A stretch of DNA of 64,000 nucleotides. Source: Halosolutus halophilus. Lineage in GTDB: Archaea > Halobacteriota > Halobacteria > Halobacteriales > Natrialbaceae. The notes beneath the pieces are model-generated. The model was not told the DNA's origin. It searched no databases and worked only from the letters and a program-made list of their open reading frames with translations. Each line of letters begins with the position of its first letter. The first letter of the stretch is position 1. The stretch covers positions 3,720,001 to 3,784,000 of the forward strand of contig NZ_CP094974.1 of NCBI RefSeq assembly GCF_022869805.1, in the 5' to 3' direction. Of this stretch, positions 24,881-33,797 are shown piece by piece. A program made the translations under genes and the position numbers.

Positions 24881-26023
24881 TCAGGCGGAACAGTTGTTCG
24901 GTCCGAGTTCGAGTTCGGTCCGCTCCTCCGGCGGTTCCGTCGTGGCCCCGCGGTTCAGGTCGATGATCGCCTCGAAGTTCGCCGGCTCCTCGCCGGCGTC
25001 TGCCAGTCGATCGACGAACGCCTCCTCGTCGAAGTCGAGCACGTCGATTCCGGTCCGGGCCTCGCCGACGGTCGTGGTGATCGGCTCGCCCGGCCGTCCG
25101 TGTTCGAATCGGCCGTCGTTCGTGACCGTGACGTGGCCCGGCAGGACGACGACGGACTCGGGTTCGGCGAGGATCGTCCGGTGAAGCGTCTCGTAGAGCA
25201 TCCGCGCCCCCTGTTCTCCCTCGTCATCGCTGAACTCGAGTTCCGTGCGGCCCGTCGAGTCGACGTGCAGCGTGTCGGCGGTCAGCAGCGCGTGCGCGTC
25301 CACGAGGGGAGCGATCATCTCGCTGGTGTGGCCGGGTGCGGGGACCGCCTTGACCTCGCGGTTGCCGACCTCGAGGACCTCGTTTCGGTCGAGGGACGTG
25401 TACTCGAACTCGACGCCGCGTTCAGCGGCCCGATCGCCCAGGTAGTAGGGGACGTCGAGTTCGTCGGCCAGTTCTCGACCACCGGAGACGTGATCGGCGT
25501 GAACGTGGGTGTCGACGACGCCGACGATCGTGAGCCCCCGTTCCGCGGCCGCAGCGGTGAACTCGTCGGTGTCGGCCGTCGGGTCGACGACGATCGCGTC
25601 ACCGGTCTCCGCACAGCCGACGAGGTAGCTCAGACAGCCCTTCGCGCGACGCTGGAGCTGGACCACAGTCAGGTCGTCGGCGACGTCGACGTCGACCCGA
25701 TCGTAGACGCCGCTCCAGCCTTTCATCCCGCCGTCGACGGCGTTGACCTCGAACTCGTCGGTCGCCGACGAGAGCTGGGTCGCGAGGTTCCCCGACGAGA
25801 GCCCCTTCGCGCAGATGGTGATCACCCGATCGGGATCACCGACCAGGTCCCGGAATTCTTCGAGGCGGCCGTCGAGTTCCTCCTCGGGACCGAAGGGAAA
25901 GTGTAGCGCATCGGTGACGTGCCACGACTCGTAGCTCTCCTCGGGTCGTGTGTCGACGAGGACGAAGTCGGCGTCCTCGTCCTGCAGTTCCGCGAGCCGA
26001 TCTGGGGAGAGGGTGGTGACCAT
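24881..26023 (-). CDS. Rhodanese-MBL fold hydrolase (persulfide dioxygenase / sulfurtransferase-like)
   Basis: The 380-residue product has two domains. Residues 1-110 form a rhodanese domain (DFVLVDTRPEESYESWHVTD, catalytic Cys loop ITICAKGLSSGNLA). Residues 125-380 form a metallo-beta-lactamase-fold domain with the dinuclear metal motif DTHVHADHVSGG, the PAPGHTSEM histidine loop, LLTADTLHVD and VVLPGHVTVT. This resembles glyoxalase II/ETHE1-type persulfide dioxygenases fused to a sulfurtransferase, with the rhodanese domain N-terminal. A role in handling sulfane sulfur or thiosulfate is likely; the exact substrate is unknown. Confidence 0.88.
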   Translation of the reverse strand: MVTTLSPDRLAELQDEDADFVLVDTRPEESYESWHVTDALHFPFGPEEELDGRLEEFRDLVGDPDRVITICAKGLSSGNLATQLSSATDEFEVNAVDGGMKGWSGVYDRVDVDVADDLTVVQLQRRAKGCLSYLVGCAETGDAIVVDPTADTDEFTAAAAERGLTIVGVVDTHVHADHVSGGRELADELDVPYYLGDRAAERGVEFEYTSLDRNEVLEVGNREVKAVPAPGHTSEMIAPLVDAHALLTADTLHVDSTGRTELEFSDDEGEQGARMLYETLHRTILAEPESVVVLPGHVTVTNDGRFEHGRPGEPITTTVGEARTGIDVLDFDEEAFVDRLADAGEEPANFEAIIDLNRGATTEPPEERTELELGPNNCSA

Positions 26024-26638
26024 GATGATGGATACGACGTCGGGCGGCTAAGTCTCCACCCCTGAGTGGGCAACCCAGAAGTGCCGATCGACGAACGGGG
26101 GAGACGGCAGCAGCCCGATGTCGTCGACGACCGGGATGGCGGACTCCCGGAATCGCCCACCCGGACGAGGCTGCCCGTCGAGCCAGCCACGCCGTGTGAA
26201 GCACGGTCGCCGATGCGGTTCCTGCCGAGCGATGGCTCCCTCGCAGAGACCCTCCCGGCTACGCGATCCGCGCCGGACGCCCGGCAGCACCGATCGCGAC
26301 GCCAAGACGGCTCGGTCGAGTCCCGTCGAGCGAACCGTCTCGAAATCGGGTCGGGCACTTCGGGATGACACTCACGACGGAGCCCGAGGCCAACTCGCGG
26401 CGACGTAGTCGTCGATCCGCCACCCGTTCCGAGACCCGCCCGGCGTCGTCGTCCCGACCGGCGGTTTCACCCCGCGACGCTCGGGCCAGCAGGGCGAGGA
26501 CGGTCCGGCGGACGGGTTCGACGATCGGTCGATCGGACGGTCGACTGATACCCGGATCGGCGGTCAGTGCCGAGCAACGGTTCGAAAATCGGGTCGATCG
26601 AGAGGATGATTTAACTGTCGACCGTTCGACGAACAGGT
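26024..26638. other. Intergenic region
   Basis: About 615 GC-rich bases between divergent genes. Several long open frames exist but all are Arg/Ser/Pro-rich shadows without motifs. An AT-rich box (GATTTAACTG near 26608) sits about 30 nt before the next gene's ATG and is the likely promoter. Confidence 0.4.
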
Positions 26639-28150
26639 ATGGACCTCTCAGATTCCGTCACCGCCGCCGTATCGGTCCTTCGACGCCGGCCAGCCGACCT
26701 GCTCCCGTTCTACCTGCTCGGGGCCGCGATTCCCGCGATCGTCCGGGTCATCCCGTTCCTCGCACTGCTCGTCGGCTACGTCCATCTCGGCTCGACCGGC
26801 CGACTCGCGACCATTCAGGACGAACTGGTGGCCCTGGATCTCGAGCCGCCGGACCCGAATGCCGACCCCGAGGCGTTCGACGCGTGGGCGGCCGATCTCG
26901 AGCCGATCGGCGAACAGCTGTTCACGCCGACGATCGGCGCCCTCGTCGCAGTGACGATCCTCGTGAGCGTCCTCGTCCTCGTCCTGCTGTACGCCATCGT
27001 CGGTGCCGCCCAGCTGTCCGCCTGCTACGGGCGGCTCCGCGACCAGCGCGGCCTGATCGCCGGTCTCGGCGGCGGACGACGGTACTGGCTCCGGTTCCTC
27101 GGCCTCTATCTGCTCGAGTTGGTCCTCTGGATCGTCGTCGTCGGGGCGACGGTCCTGCTGGGTGGCGTCGCCGGCACCGCGATCGGGCCGGCTGCCGTCC
27201 TCGCCGTGCTCCCCGCCCTGCTGATCGGATTCCTCGCGATCGCCGCCATCCGGGCGGTGTTCGCGTTCGCCCCGGTCGCCGTCGTCGTCGACGACGTCGG
27301 CGTCTTCGGCTCGGTCGTCCGAACCCTCGGGTTCATCCGCCATCACCCGATCGCAGCGGGGTTCTACTACGCCGTCTCCGTCGGCTCGCTGATCGCGTTC
27401 TCGACCGTGACCGGGGTGCTCGCGTTCGTCGACGTCGTCAGCCTCGGCGCGCTCGTCACCGCGTTGCTGGTGGTCCCCTTCCTCGACCTGCTGAAAACCG
27501 GGCTGTACACTGACGGCCGAGGGCGGCTCGAACCACCTACCGCACCCGAGCGATCGTTCCGGAGTCAGGTCGCCGACGGCGTGCGAACCGGCTGGGCCGA
27601 GATGGGGTCGTTCGTCCGATCGACGCCGCTGACGCACGCGTTCGTGATCGTCCTCGCCGTCGCCTCGTTCTGGATCGGGTGGGAGGCCACGGCGCCGTTC
27701 GCCGACGCGTTCGAGACGTCGATCAACGCTCGACTCGAGGGACACATCCCCCCGGCAGCAGCCCTGGAATTCTTCGCCAACAACTGGCTGGTCGCGATTA
27801 CGACGGCCTACGCCGGCTTCGCCCTCGCGATTCCGGCACTCGCGTCGCTCGTGTTCAACGGCGTCGTGATGGGCGTCTACGCGCGAACCGAGGTCGAGCC
27901 CACCGAACTGGCGGCGTTCGTCGCCCCACACGGGGTCTTCGAGATTCCCGCCCTCCTCATCGCCACGGCGCTCGGGCTCTCGCTCGGTGCGATCGCCGCT
28001 CGCGCCCCGCTCGGGCAGACCAGTCGCCAGGAGTTCGCCGACGCCCTCGAGCGGGCGTTCTGGGTGCTCGTCGGCGTCGGCCTCCTCCTTGCGATCGCGG
28101 GGATCGTCGAGGGGTTCGTCAGTCCGTACTACTATCAGTTCTTCCTCTAG
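26639..28150 (+). CDS. Polytopic membrane protein with a C-terminal SpoIIM (DUF95)-like domain
   Basis: The 503-residue product has two membrane halves. Residues 1-300 have about six spans with a long acidic loop (VALDLEPPDPNADPEAFD), resembling DUF7544-type haloarchaeal proteins. From about residue 330, after SFRSQVADGVRTGWAEMGSF, the C-terminal half has the SpoIIM/DUF95 pattern: FFANNWLVAITTAYAGFALA, VAPHGVFEIPALLIATALGL and a terminal VEGFVSP. SpoIIM-family proteins in archaea have no assigned function. The combination looks like a membrane-shaping or transport accessory. Confidence 0.75.
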   Translation: MDLSDSVTAAVSVLRRRPADLLPFYLLGAAIPAIVRVIPFLALLVGYVHLGSTGRLATIQDELVALDLEPPDPNADPEAFDAWAADLEPIGEQLFTPTIGALVAVTILVSVLVLVLLYAIVGAAQLSACYGRLRDQRGLIAGLGGGRRYWLRFLGLYLLELVLWIVVVGATVLLGGVAGTAIGPAAVLAVLPALLIGFLAIAAIRAVFAFAPVAVVVDDVGVFGSVVRTLGFIRHHPIAAGFYYAVSVGSLIAFSTVTGVLAFVDVVSLGALVTALLVVPFLDLLKTGLYTDGRGRLEPPTAPERSFRSQVADGVRTGWAEMGSFVRSTPLTHAFVIVLAVASFWIGWEATAPFADAFETSINARLEGHIPPAAALEFFANNWLVAITTAYAGFALAIPALASLVFNGVVMGVYARTEVEPTELAAFVAPHGVFEIPALLIATALGLSLGAIAARAPLGQTSRQEFADALERAFWVLVGVGLLLAIAGIVEGFVSPYYYQFFL

Positions 28151-28151
28151 A

Positions 28152-28529
28152 TCACCCACCGCGACGAACTTCGACGGCGATCTCCGCAGGCAGGTCGTCT
28201 CGATGCCCGTCCAGCAACTCGAGCAGGGGGCGAACCTCGTCGAATCGCGGCCCTTTCGTGACGACGTGACCGTCTCGATCCCACTCGATCAAGCCGTACG
28301 CGGCCAGTCTGGGGAGGTGCACGTGGTGAATACGAAGCAGTTCCTCGTCCGCGCCGGCGATCTTCCGGGAACTGGACAGGTGTCTGTGGAGGAGTTCCTC
28401 GTTCGCGTCGGCGATCTCCCGGGAGACGCCGGACAGTTCCGCGACGTACTGTGGGTCGTCGTACAGCAAACCGACCAACAGGCGGCGTCGGTGTCGATCC
28501 GCCAGCGCATCAAAAATGTCGTCGATCAC
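28152..28529 (-). CDS. DUF7344-like winged-helix protein (paralogue of 3638-4057)
   Basis: A 125-residue protein with a GTG start at 28529. It opens IFDALADRHRRRLLVGLLYD, then VHLPRLAAYGLIEW and VTKGPRFDEVRPLLELLDGH. It aligns along its full length with the protein at 3638-4057. The short central stretch between the two is variable. It is probably a DNA-binding regulator of the haloarchaeal ArsR/DUF7344 type. It converges on, and nearly touches, the SpoIIM-like gene. Confidence 0.78.
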   Translation of the reverse strand: MIDDIFDALADRHRRRLLVGLLYDDPQYVAELSGVSREIADANEELLHRHLSSSRKIAGADEELLRIHHVHLPRLAAYGLIEWDRDGHVVTKGPRFDEVRPLLELLDGHRDDLPAEIAVEVRRGG

Positions 28530-28755
28530 GTGTCACCACCCTGTCAGTGGTATCGTGCCGCGTTCTATTAATCCGCCCACATTTTCACGCCGGACAGTTG
28601 TTTTGAATAACCGAGTGACAGGATGGCGGACCCGATCCGATACTGCGGACGATCCGGTCCGTCACCGACCGATCGCGTCCGGCGATCGAGAAGCACGTCG
28701 GCGCGATCGACACCCGTTCTCGGGATGGCGACGCCGAACCGGTACTCGACGAGCG

Positions 28756-30132
28756 CTACTGGTAGGCCTCGAACTCCTTCCCGAACAGGACGAAGTACGC
28801 GGTGCCGACGGTCCCGATCGCGGTCCCGATCGCGAACGCGAGCGTGGGTGACCCGGCGAACACCGTCTCGCCCGTCAGCGGGTTCGCGAACCCGCCCCAG
28901 ACGAGGCCGCCGAGTGCGGCACTCGGGATGACGATCAGGTTCCGCAGGAGGTAGTAGGCCCCGGTGACGCGGCCGCCCGCCCCCATCTCGGCGGGGCCGA
29001 CGATCAGCGCCTTGTGGGCCGGCAGGCCGGCGAACCGGAGCCCGGAGAAGGCAAACAGGAGGGCGAGGACGGCGGCGCTCTCCGGCGCGCTGATGAGCAG
29101 GATCGGGAAGACCGCGTAGACGACGAAGCCGAGCGCGACGACCGGTTTGAGACCGATCCGTTCGGCGGCCAGCGCCGCGGGGAACATCACCAGCAGCGCG
29201 ACGCTCATCTCGAGGCCCAGCAGGATCCCGAAGTACGACTGGGGCGACAGCGCGATCGATCCGACGGCGGGAAGAGAGAGCGTGAGGCCGACCTCGAGAA
29301 AGCGCGTGACGACGATTACGAAGAAGACGTAGACCATCCCGTTGGCGAAGCGGACGAGCGTGTCGCCGACGAGCAGCGGGCGCAGTTCGTCGGGCATCGC
29401 CCGGAGATCGGCGAGCAGCTGTGAGACGCCCTCGAACTCCGTGCCGATGCTGTCTTCCTCGACCTCGTAGAGCACGTGCTGGACGACGGTCCCGAGGCCC
29501 CCGAAGACGACGGCGACCACGAGGATCAGCTGGAACGCGACGACGACGTCGCTGTCGGTCGAGCCGAACGGGAAGAACAGCGCGGCGGCGATCAGGGGGC
29601 CGACGAGGAAGGCCGTCCGCCGAAACGTCTCCGTGGACGCAAAGCCCGCCGCGAGCCGCGACGGGGGGACCGACTGTTTGACGATCGCGTACGTCGCACC
29701 CAGACCGAACGACTTCCAGGCCTGTGCGAGGACGAGTCCGAGGAAGATCGCGACGATCGCGATCGAGGTCGGGCCGATCGTCACGTCCGCGAACAGCGGG
29801 GCGGCGAGCCAGACGCCGAACCCGAGCGTCGAACACAGGCCGAACGCCGTGAGGGCGTACCGCGAGCCGATCCGATCGGAGATCGCGCCGCCGGGATAGG
29901 GGTAGACCGCGCTGATGACGTTCCCGAACGTGCCGAAGAGTCCGACGACGAACGCCGTGGCCCCGAGCGCGGACATGTACTCGGCCATGTACCGGCTGGT
30001 CATCTGGAAGCCGAGACTGAACGCGAACATCGCCGCCGAGAGCACCAGGACGTCCCGCTCGAGCGCGAAGAACTGACGGAACGCGTCGAACGGATCGATC
30101 TCGTCCTCGCGGGCCTCCTGCTCGAGAGTCAT
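28756..30132 (-). CDS. Major facilitator superfamily transporter
   Basis: The 458-residue product begins with an acidic cytoplasmic tail and has about 12 membrane spans. Between helices 2 and 3 is the MFS A-motif-like AVYPYPGGAISDRIGSRYAL (G..SDR.G.R). A central hydrophilic loop (VLYEVEEDSIGTEFEGVSQL) separates the two six-helix halves. A second loop (AALAAERIGLKPVVALG) forms the matching motif in the second half. Substrate is unknown; drug or sugar exporters are typical for this group. Confidence 0.87.
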   Translation of the reverse strand: MTLEQEAREDEIDPFDAFRQFFALERDVLVLSAAMFAFSLGFQMTSRYMAEYMSALGATAFVVGLFGTFGNVISAVYPYPGGAISDRIGSRYALTAFGLCSTLGFGVWLAAPLFADVTIGPTSIAIVAIFLGLVLAQAWKSFGLGATYAIVKQSVPPSRLAAGFASTETFRRTAFLVGPLIAAALFFPFGSTDSDVVVAFQLILVVAVVFGGLGTVVQHVLYEVEEDSIGTEFEGVSQLLADLRAMPDELRPLLVGDTLVRFANGMVYVFFVIVVTRFLEVGLTLSLPAVGSIALSPQSYFGILLGLEMSVALLVMFPAALAAERIGLKPVVALGFVVYAVFPILLISAPESAAVLALLFAFSGLRFAGLPAHKALIVGPAEMGAGGRVTGAYYLLRNLIVIPSAALGGLVWGGFANPLTGETVFAGSPTLAFAIGTAIGTVGTAYFVLFGKEFEAYQ

Positions 30133-30263
30133 ACGGGTACCTGACTGTCGGAGGGGCTTTGTTTTTGCTCTCGTCCGCGGACCGGACGTCGAGCGACCCT
30201 ATCCCCCTCGTGGCTGGCACAAATATCGAACCAATAAAGACCGACGGGTCCATCGTGGGGCAC

Positions 30264-31223
30264 ATGACGACGACGCTCGGAACGGCGAGCGCGGGGCCCG
30301 GCGAGATCGATACGGGCCGGCTCGAGGTCGGCGAGACCCGGGACGGCAGTCCGATCGGTCTCCCCGTCGCCGTGATCAACGGCGCGAAGTCGGGGCAGAC
30401 ACTCTACATGCAGGCCGCGAGCGATGGCGACGAACTCAACGGTATCGGCGTCATCCAGCGCGTCGTACCGCGACTCGATCCCGCCGAACTCTCGGGGACG
30501 ATCCTGATCGTCGGGATCGTCAACTACCACGCGTTCCAGGTGGCCGAACACCGGAACCCGATCGACGACACGAAGATGAACCGGGCCTATCCGGGCAACG
30601 AGAACGGAACCTCGAGCGAGCGGATCGCCGCGGCGACGTTCGACATCGCGACGGGGGCGGACCTCGTGCTCGACCTGCACCAGGGGTCGACGAGCCGGAT
30701 GATCGACGAGGTCCGGGTCCGCTGTGGCGGCCGCCATCGGCTCCACGGCGAGTGTCTCGAACTGGCGAAAGCCTTCGGTTGTGGCTACGTGCTCGACCAG
30801 AAGGGGCCGGACGGGCAACTCGCCAGGGCCGGCCCCGACGAGGGCGTCCCCACCGTCGACCCCGAACTGGGCGGCAGCGTCGGCTGGGACGAGGAGAGCA
30901 TTCGAAAGGGAGTCGACGGAGTGTTCAACGTGCTCAGACACTACGACTTCCTCGACGGCGAGCCCTCCCTCACGACCCAGACCCGTGCGAGAGGGTTCGA
31001 ACAGTACGGTGCCCCGGCCGGCGGCCTCACCTCCCTCGAACCGGAGCTGGGAAGCCGGGTCAGTGCCGGCGACGTGCTGTTCGAGGTGACGACGCCGTTC
31101 GGCGAACCGAAAGCGGAAGTGACGGCCGACAGCACCGGCATCCTCTGGCGAACGCGGCGGCTCCCACAGGTCGCGACCGGGGAGTACGTCTGCTCCGTCG
31201 CCACCGACATCGACGAATACTAA
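30264..31223 (+). CDS. Succinylglutamate desuccinylase/aspartoacylase-family (M14-like) protein
   Basis: From the ATG at 30264 (MTTTLGTASAGPGEI) the product has 319 residues. It has the AstE/AspA layout: VNYHAFQVAEHRNPIDDTK-type N.R.FPG region (MNRAYPGNENG), DLVLDLHQGSTSRM, and a C-terminal beta domain (GILWRTRRLPQVATGEYVCS). The first zinc motif, usually GxHGDExNG, reads QAASDGDELNGIG, so the first ligand His is replaced (Asp in its place) while the Glu remains. Activity may be altered. It is one base from the next gene, so co-transcribed. Confidence 0.83.
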   Translation: MTTTLGTASAGPGEIDTGRLEVGETRDGSPIGLPVAVINGAKSGQTLYMQAASDGDELNGIGVIQRVVPRLDPAELSGTILIVGIVNYHAFQVAEHRNPIDDTKMNRAYPGNENGTSSERIAAATFDIATGADLVLDLHQGSTSRMIDEVRVRCGGRHRLHGECLELAKAFGCGYVLDQKGPDGQLARAGPDEGVPTVDPELGGSVGWDEESIRKGVDGVFNVLRHYDFLDGEPSLTTQTRARGFEQYGAPAGGLTSLEPELGSRVSAGDVLFEVTTPFGEPKAEVTADSTGILWRTRRLPQVATGEYVCSVATDIDEY

Positions 31224-31224
31224 C

Positions 31225-32406
31225 ATGGCATCCGATCTCACCTGTCCCGACTGCGGTACGGTCTACGAGGCTGGTCCGAACGAACCCTGGCGCTGTGCGT
31301 GTGGCCACGCCCTCGAATTCACCGAGCATCCGCTCCCGCAAGGCGAACCGCTCCCGATCTCGCGGCTCGACACCACCGACGGGCTGTGGACCTTCTTCGA
31401 GTTCCTCCCGATCGAGCAACACGTCACCTTCTTCGAAGGGTTCACCCCGATGGTCGACGCCCCCGAGTGGGACGCGTCGTTCAAACTCGAGTACGTCTTC
31501 CCGACCGGGTCGTTCAAGGACCGCGGCGCGACGACGACGCTCTCGCGCGCCGTGGAACTCGGCGTCGAGCGGGTCATCGAGGACTCCTCCGGCAACGCCG
31601 GGGCCGCGATCGCGACCTACGCGGCCCGCGCGGGTATCGACGCGGACATCTACGTGCCGGCGGACGTCAAACAGTCGAAGCTGATGATGATCCAGCGGGC
31701 CGACGCCCGCCCCGTCCGGATCGACGGGAGCCGCGAAGACGTCACCGCGGCCTGTCTCGACGCCGTCGAGGGCGACGGCGATACAGACGACGACGGCGAC
31801 ACAGACGACAGCGGCGACACAGACGACGGCGGCGACGTCCCGTGGCAGACCGGCGAGGGCTGGTACGCCAGCCACGCCTGGAATCCCGCCTTCTACGCCG
31901 GCACGATGACCTTCGCGTTCGAGGTCGCCGCCCAGCGCGGCTGGACCGTTCCCGACGCGCTCGTCCTCCCGATCGGTCACGGCACCCTCTTCCTCGGCGC
32001 GTACAGAGGGTTCTCGTTGTTAAACGAGGCCGGAATCGTCGACGGCATGCCCCGATTGCTCGGCGCGCAGGCTACCGGCTACGCGCCCATCGTCGACGAA
32101 CTCGGCGGCGACACCACCGACGCCGAAGGCAACGGCACCACGATCGCCGACGGAATCAAGATCGCAGCGCCCGCCCGCGAGGGTGAGATTCTCGACGCGA
32201 TCGCCGCGACGGACGGCGACGCCATCGCAGTCGGCTCGGACCCGATCGAAACCGCGCTCGATCGGCTCCACCGCGGCGGGTTCTACGTCGAGCCGACCTG
32301 TGCGGCCGCGCCGGCAGCGCTGCGCCAGTACCGCGAGCAGGGGACGATCGCCGACGACGACGACGTCGTGGTCCCCCTGACCGGGACCGGATTGAAAACC
32401 CTTTGA
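31225..32406 (+). CDS. Threonine-synthase-like PLP-dependent enzyme
   Basis: The 393-residue product starts with a zinc-ribbon-like CPDCG ... CACGH pair and has the PLP lysine motif YVFPTGSFKDRGATTTLS. It continues with the phosphate-binding EDSSGNAGAAIATYAARAG and the C-terminal VEPTCAAAPAALRQY. Threonine synthases convert O-phosphohomoserine to threonine, but paralogues may act on other beta/gamma-substituted amino acids. An acidic low-complexity insert (GDTDDDGDTDDSGDTDDGGD, about residues 184-206) interrupts the fold between conserved parts. The gene follows the AstE-like gene by 1 nt, suggesting a joint amino-acid pathway. Confidence 0.85.
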   Translation: MASDLTCPDCGTVYEAGPNEPWRCACGHALEFTEHPLPQGEPLPISRLDTTDGLWTFFEFLPIEQHVTFFEGFTPMVDAPEWDASFKLEYVFPTGSFKDRGATTTLSRAVELGVERVIEDSSGNAGAAIATYAARAGIDADIYVPADVKQSKLMMIQRADARPVRIDGSREDVTAACLDAVEGDGDTDDDGDTDDSGDTDDGGDVPWQTGEGWYASHAWNPAFYAGTMTFAFEVAAQRGWTVPDALVLPIGHGTLFLGAYRGFSLLNEAGIVDGMPRLLGAQATGYAPIVDELGGDTTDAEGNGTTIADGIKIAAPAREGEILDAIAATDGDAIAVGSDPIETALDRLHRGGFYVEPTCAAAPAALRQYREQGTIADDDDVVVPLTGTGLKTL

Positions 32407-32432
32407 TAGCTGCGGTCCCGACCACTCCGTAG

Positions 32433-32978
32433 ATGGTGAGCCGTCCGCCGACGTTCTGTCCCCACTGTGGTGACTCCCTCGAGACGGTCGCGGTCGACGG
32501 TCGCGAGCGCGAGCGCTGTCTGGACTGCGATCGAGTGATCTGGCACAACCCGGTTCCATGTGCCGCGGTCGCCGTCGTCGATCGGACGGAACCCGACCCC
32601 GCAGTACTCTGCGTCGAACGCGGGGTCCCGCCGGGGGTCGGCGAGTGGACGCTTCCCGGCGGACACGTGGAGATCGACGAGGCGCCCGAGGCGGCCGCGG
32701 CCCGGGAACTGGCGGAGGAGACCGACGTCGCGGTCGATCCAGACGCCCTCGAACTCCTCGACGCGACGACGGTCCCGCCGCGGGACGGGAAACACGTCGT
32801 CACGATTCACTACGTCGTCGATCGGAACGCAACCGGCGGCGAACCGATCGCAGGCAGCGACGCCACCGCAGCCAGGTTCTGGTCGCCGACGGCGTTCGAC
32901 GCCTCGGACGAGACGTTCCGTCCGGTCCACGAGGAACGGTTTCGGACCGCCGCGGCGCTGTTCGAGTCCCACTACTGA
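32433..32978 (+). CDS. Nudix hydrolase with N-terminal zinc ribbon
   Basis: A 181-residue protein. An N-terminal CPHCG ... CLDCDRVIWHNP ribbon like that of NADH pyrophosphatases is followed by a Nudix box (GGHVEIDEAPEAAAARELAE, then ETDV). All Nudix acidic residues are present, but the usual Gly near the end of the box is Asp. Substrates are probably nucleoside diphosphate derivatives such as NADH or ADP-ribose. It lies 26 nt after the threonine-synthase-like gene on the same strand. Confidence 0.87.
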   Translation: MVSRPPTFCPHCGDSLETVAVDGRERERCLDCDRVIWHNPVPCAAVAVVDRTEPDPAVLCVERGVPPGVGEWTLPGGHVEIDEAPEAAAARELAEETDVAVDPDALELLDATTVPPRDGKHVVTIHYVVDRNATGGEPIAGSDATAARFWSPTAFDASDETFRPVHEERFRTAAALFESHY

Positions 32979-33039
32979 CGACTCGGTGGACCGACGCGAG
33001 ATCACGGGATTCATTAGCGGTCCCGATCAGATTCGGACG

Positions 33040-33714
33040 ATGAGTATACCGTCGTTCGCTATCGGAATCGCCGGCGGCACGGGCGCGGGGAAGACGACGG
33101 TCGCACGGACGGTCGCGGAGACTGTCGGCGAGGGCGTCACGCGAATTCCGCTCGACAACTACTACGAGGATCTCTCCCACCTCACGTTCGACGAACGGGA
33201 GGCGGTCAACTACGATCACCCGTCCGCGTTCGAGTGGGACCTGCTGCGGACGCAACTCAACGCGTTGCTGACGGGACAGCCGATCGAGATGCCCCAGTAC
33301 GACTTCGAGGTGCACAACCGCGCGGACGACCGCGTCACCGTCGACCCCTCGGACGTGATCGTCCTCGAGGGGATTCTCGCGCTGCACGACGAGGCGATCC
33401 GGGAGATGCTCGATCTGCGAGTGTACGTGATGACCGACGCGGACGTCCGCATCCTGCGCCGGATCGAGCGCGACGTCATCGAGCGCGACCGCGACCTCGA
33501 GGGGGTCATGGAACAGTACCTCGAGACGGTCAAACCGATGCACGAGAAGTTCGTCGCACCGACGAAGAAACACGCGGACGTGATCATCCCCGAAGGGGCC
33601 AACCGGATGGCGATCGACCTCCTGACCGAGAAAGTGCAGGCCGAACTGCCGGACGGGGCGGAACGGAACGATCCCGACCGCGAACTGCCGTTCAACGGAT
33701 CGAGGACGGATTGA
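33040..33714 (+). CDS. udk: Uridine kinase / P-loop phosphoribulokinase-like kinase
   Basis: From the ATG at 33040 the 224-residue product has the kinase P-loop (IGIAGGTGAGKTTVARTVAE) and IPLDNYYEDLSHLTFDER. It then shows NYDHPSAFEWDLLRTQL, PQYDFEVHNRADD and VIVLEGILALHD, all typical of uridine kinases. It would phosphorylate uridine/cytidine in pyrimidine salvage. Haloarchaeal homologues of this group may instead phosphorylate other sugars or nucleosides, so the substrate is moderately sure. A longer in-frame extension upstream is the shadow of the Nudix gene. Confidence 0.88.
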   Translation: MSIPSFAIGIAGGTGAGKTTVARTVAETVGEGVTRIPLDNYYEDLSHLTFDEREAVNYDHPSAFEWDLLRTQLNALLTGQPIEMPQYDFEVHNRADDRVTVDPSDVIVLEGILALHDEAIREMLDLRVYVMTDADVRILRRIERDVIERDRDLEGVMEQYLETVKPMHEKFVAPTKKHADVIIPEGANRMAIDLLTEKVQAELPDGAERNDPDRELPFNGSRTD

Positions 33715-33797
33715 CGGGCCGCCGCGATGACCGGCCGCAGTGCGGCGTCGGGACGAAACCCGACATTCCTTTACTTGCCCCCTGAATACGGGCGGGT

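Noticed and set aside
26048-26371. Long open frames in the GC-rich spacer before 26639
   Set aside because: Arg/Ser/Pro-rich composition typical of shadow frames in high-GC DNA, no start context and no motif.
26648-28159. 503-codon minus-strand frame opposite the SpoIIM-like gene
   Set aside because: It is the antisense of a clear membrane protein, an artefact of GC-ending codons.
28568-30379. 603-codon minus-strand frame over the MFS gene
   Set aside because: Arg-rich alternative frame of the transporter; the hydrophobic frame is the real one.
32560-33039. Upstream in-frame extension of the uridine kinase
   Set aside because: It is the alternative frame of the Nudix gene; the kinase fold begins at 33040.
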